Assembly: GCF_008365375.1 (NCBI RefSeq)
Contig: NZ_QOKW01000002.1
Location: 124,001-188,000 of the forward strand
Length of the DNA stretch: 64,000 bases
Reading direction: 5' to 3'
From: Roseomonas genomospecies 6
GTDB lineage: Bacteria; Pseudomonadota; Alphaproteobacteria; Azospirillales; Azospirillaceae
Positions 63,609-64,000 of this stretch are shown piece after piece. A model generated the notes under the pieces. That model was not told the DNA's origin. It made no database searches and saw only the letters and a list, made by a program, of their open reading frames with translations. The translations under genes and the position numbers were made by a program. Every line of letters starts with the position of its first letter. The stretch's first letter is position 1.

Positions 63609-64000
63609 ATGGGCGCCCCGGCCATTCAGAAGATGGACATCGACGATTTCCTGGACTGGGCCGACCGGCAGGAGCCGGACACACGCTATGAACTGGTCGG
63701 CGGGCAGCCGCGGGCGATGAATGCCTGCTCCCAGGCGCACAGCCAGATCGCCGCGAACGTCGTTTATGAGGTTCGTCGGCGGTTGCGCCCACCCTGCCGC
63801 GTCCTGTCCGAAGCCGCCATCGAACGGGACGACCGGGCGGACCGCTTCTACGAGGCCGACATCGCCGTCACCTGCTCGCCCCACCAGCCCGGCCAGCGCT
63901 CCACGCCGAACCCGGTGCTGGTGGTCGAGATCCTGTCGGAGAGCACGGCCAGCCACGACCGCGGCACCAAGGTGCCCGACTACATGCAGATCCCCTCGAT
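63609..64000 (+). CDS. Uma2-family (DUF820) restriction-endonuclease-like protein, cut by the window edge
   Basis: First 130 codons, with no stop before base 64000. Starts MGAPAIQKMDIDDFLDWADR with a GAAGGAG ribosome site that lies in a CCTTCGCGAAGG palindrome. ELVGGQPRAMNACSQAHSQIAANVV, then YEADIAVTC and LVVEILSESTASHDRGTK supply the D, E and K positions of the PD-(D/E)xK fold seen in Uma2 proteins. These are often encoded as scattered orphan copies; a nuclease role is presumed from fold only. Confidence 0.8.
   Translation, partial: MGAPAIQKMDIDDFLDWADRQEPDTRYELVGGQPRAMNACSQAHSQIAANVVYEVRRRLRPPCRVLSEAAIERDDRADRFYEADIAVTCSPHQPGQRSTPNPVLVVEILSESTASHDRGTKVPDYMQIPS

Overview
The window is a high-GC chromosomal stretch from an alphaproteobacterium of the Rhodospirillales, most likely Azospirillum or a close relative. 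This rests on protein character and gene order: yebC-ruvCAB-ybgC-tolQRAB-pal; tkt-DUF4164-zapA-6S RNA-fau; murA with a DUF2948 gene; a divided glycine decarboxylase. Genus is inferred by family recognition, not by a search. Gene density is high, with many 4-base ATGA/GTGA overlaps. No phage, integrase, transposase or CRISPR array is visible.

Layout. 1-5.5 kb: the end of a chemotaxis-receptor-like gene, a FieF-type metal exporter, pdxH, a surface lipoprotein, a DnaJ-like co-chaperone and an extra FtsH-like protease. 5.6-12.9 kb: a signalling locus. The plus strand carries a periplasmic binding protein, a SiaA-like PP2C phosphatase and an OmpR-type regulator. The minus strand carries a receiver-DUF3369 histidine kinase, a SiaB-like kinase, a SiaC-like target and a soluble histidine kinase. 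13-15.3 kb: a three-gene operon of unknown function. 15.6-16 kb: a guanidine-II riboswitch ahead of a guanidinium exporter. 16-23.6 kb: an SDR, OsmC, DUF2948, murA, a GNAT, an EamA exporter and asnB with a tiny overlapping partner. 23.8-29.1 kb: a polysaccharide operon (GT4, WbpL-like, epimerase, WbpM-like) led by an epimerase gene relic, then tRNA-Thr. 29.5-37.9 kb: the minus-strand yebC-ruvCAB-tol-pal series; ruvC carries an in-frame DUF559 nuclease cassette bounded by 47-bp perfect inverted repeats.

38-47.7 kb: YmdB-like phosphoesterase, fau, 6S RNA, zapA, tkt, gapA, an orphan HicB, class I aldolase, thiE and a TSUP transporter. 47.9-56.9 kb: FadL-type porin, AcuI-like reductase, epmA/efp (divergent), suhB, and a stator-like trio (OmpA lipoprotein, MotA/ExbB-like, MotB-like) with REP-type repeats. 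57-61.8 kb: gcvT-gcvH-gcvPA-gcvPB under a tandem glycine riboswitch. 61.9-64 kb: a lipoprotein, ispH and a truncated Uma2-family gene.

The most unusual items are the ruvC-DUF559 insertion, the SiaABC-like partner-switching locus without a neighbouring diguanylate cyclase, the uncharacterised 13-15.3 kb operon, the stator-like trio, and the two riboswitches.
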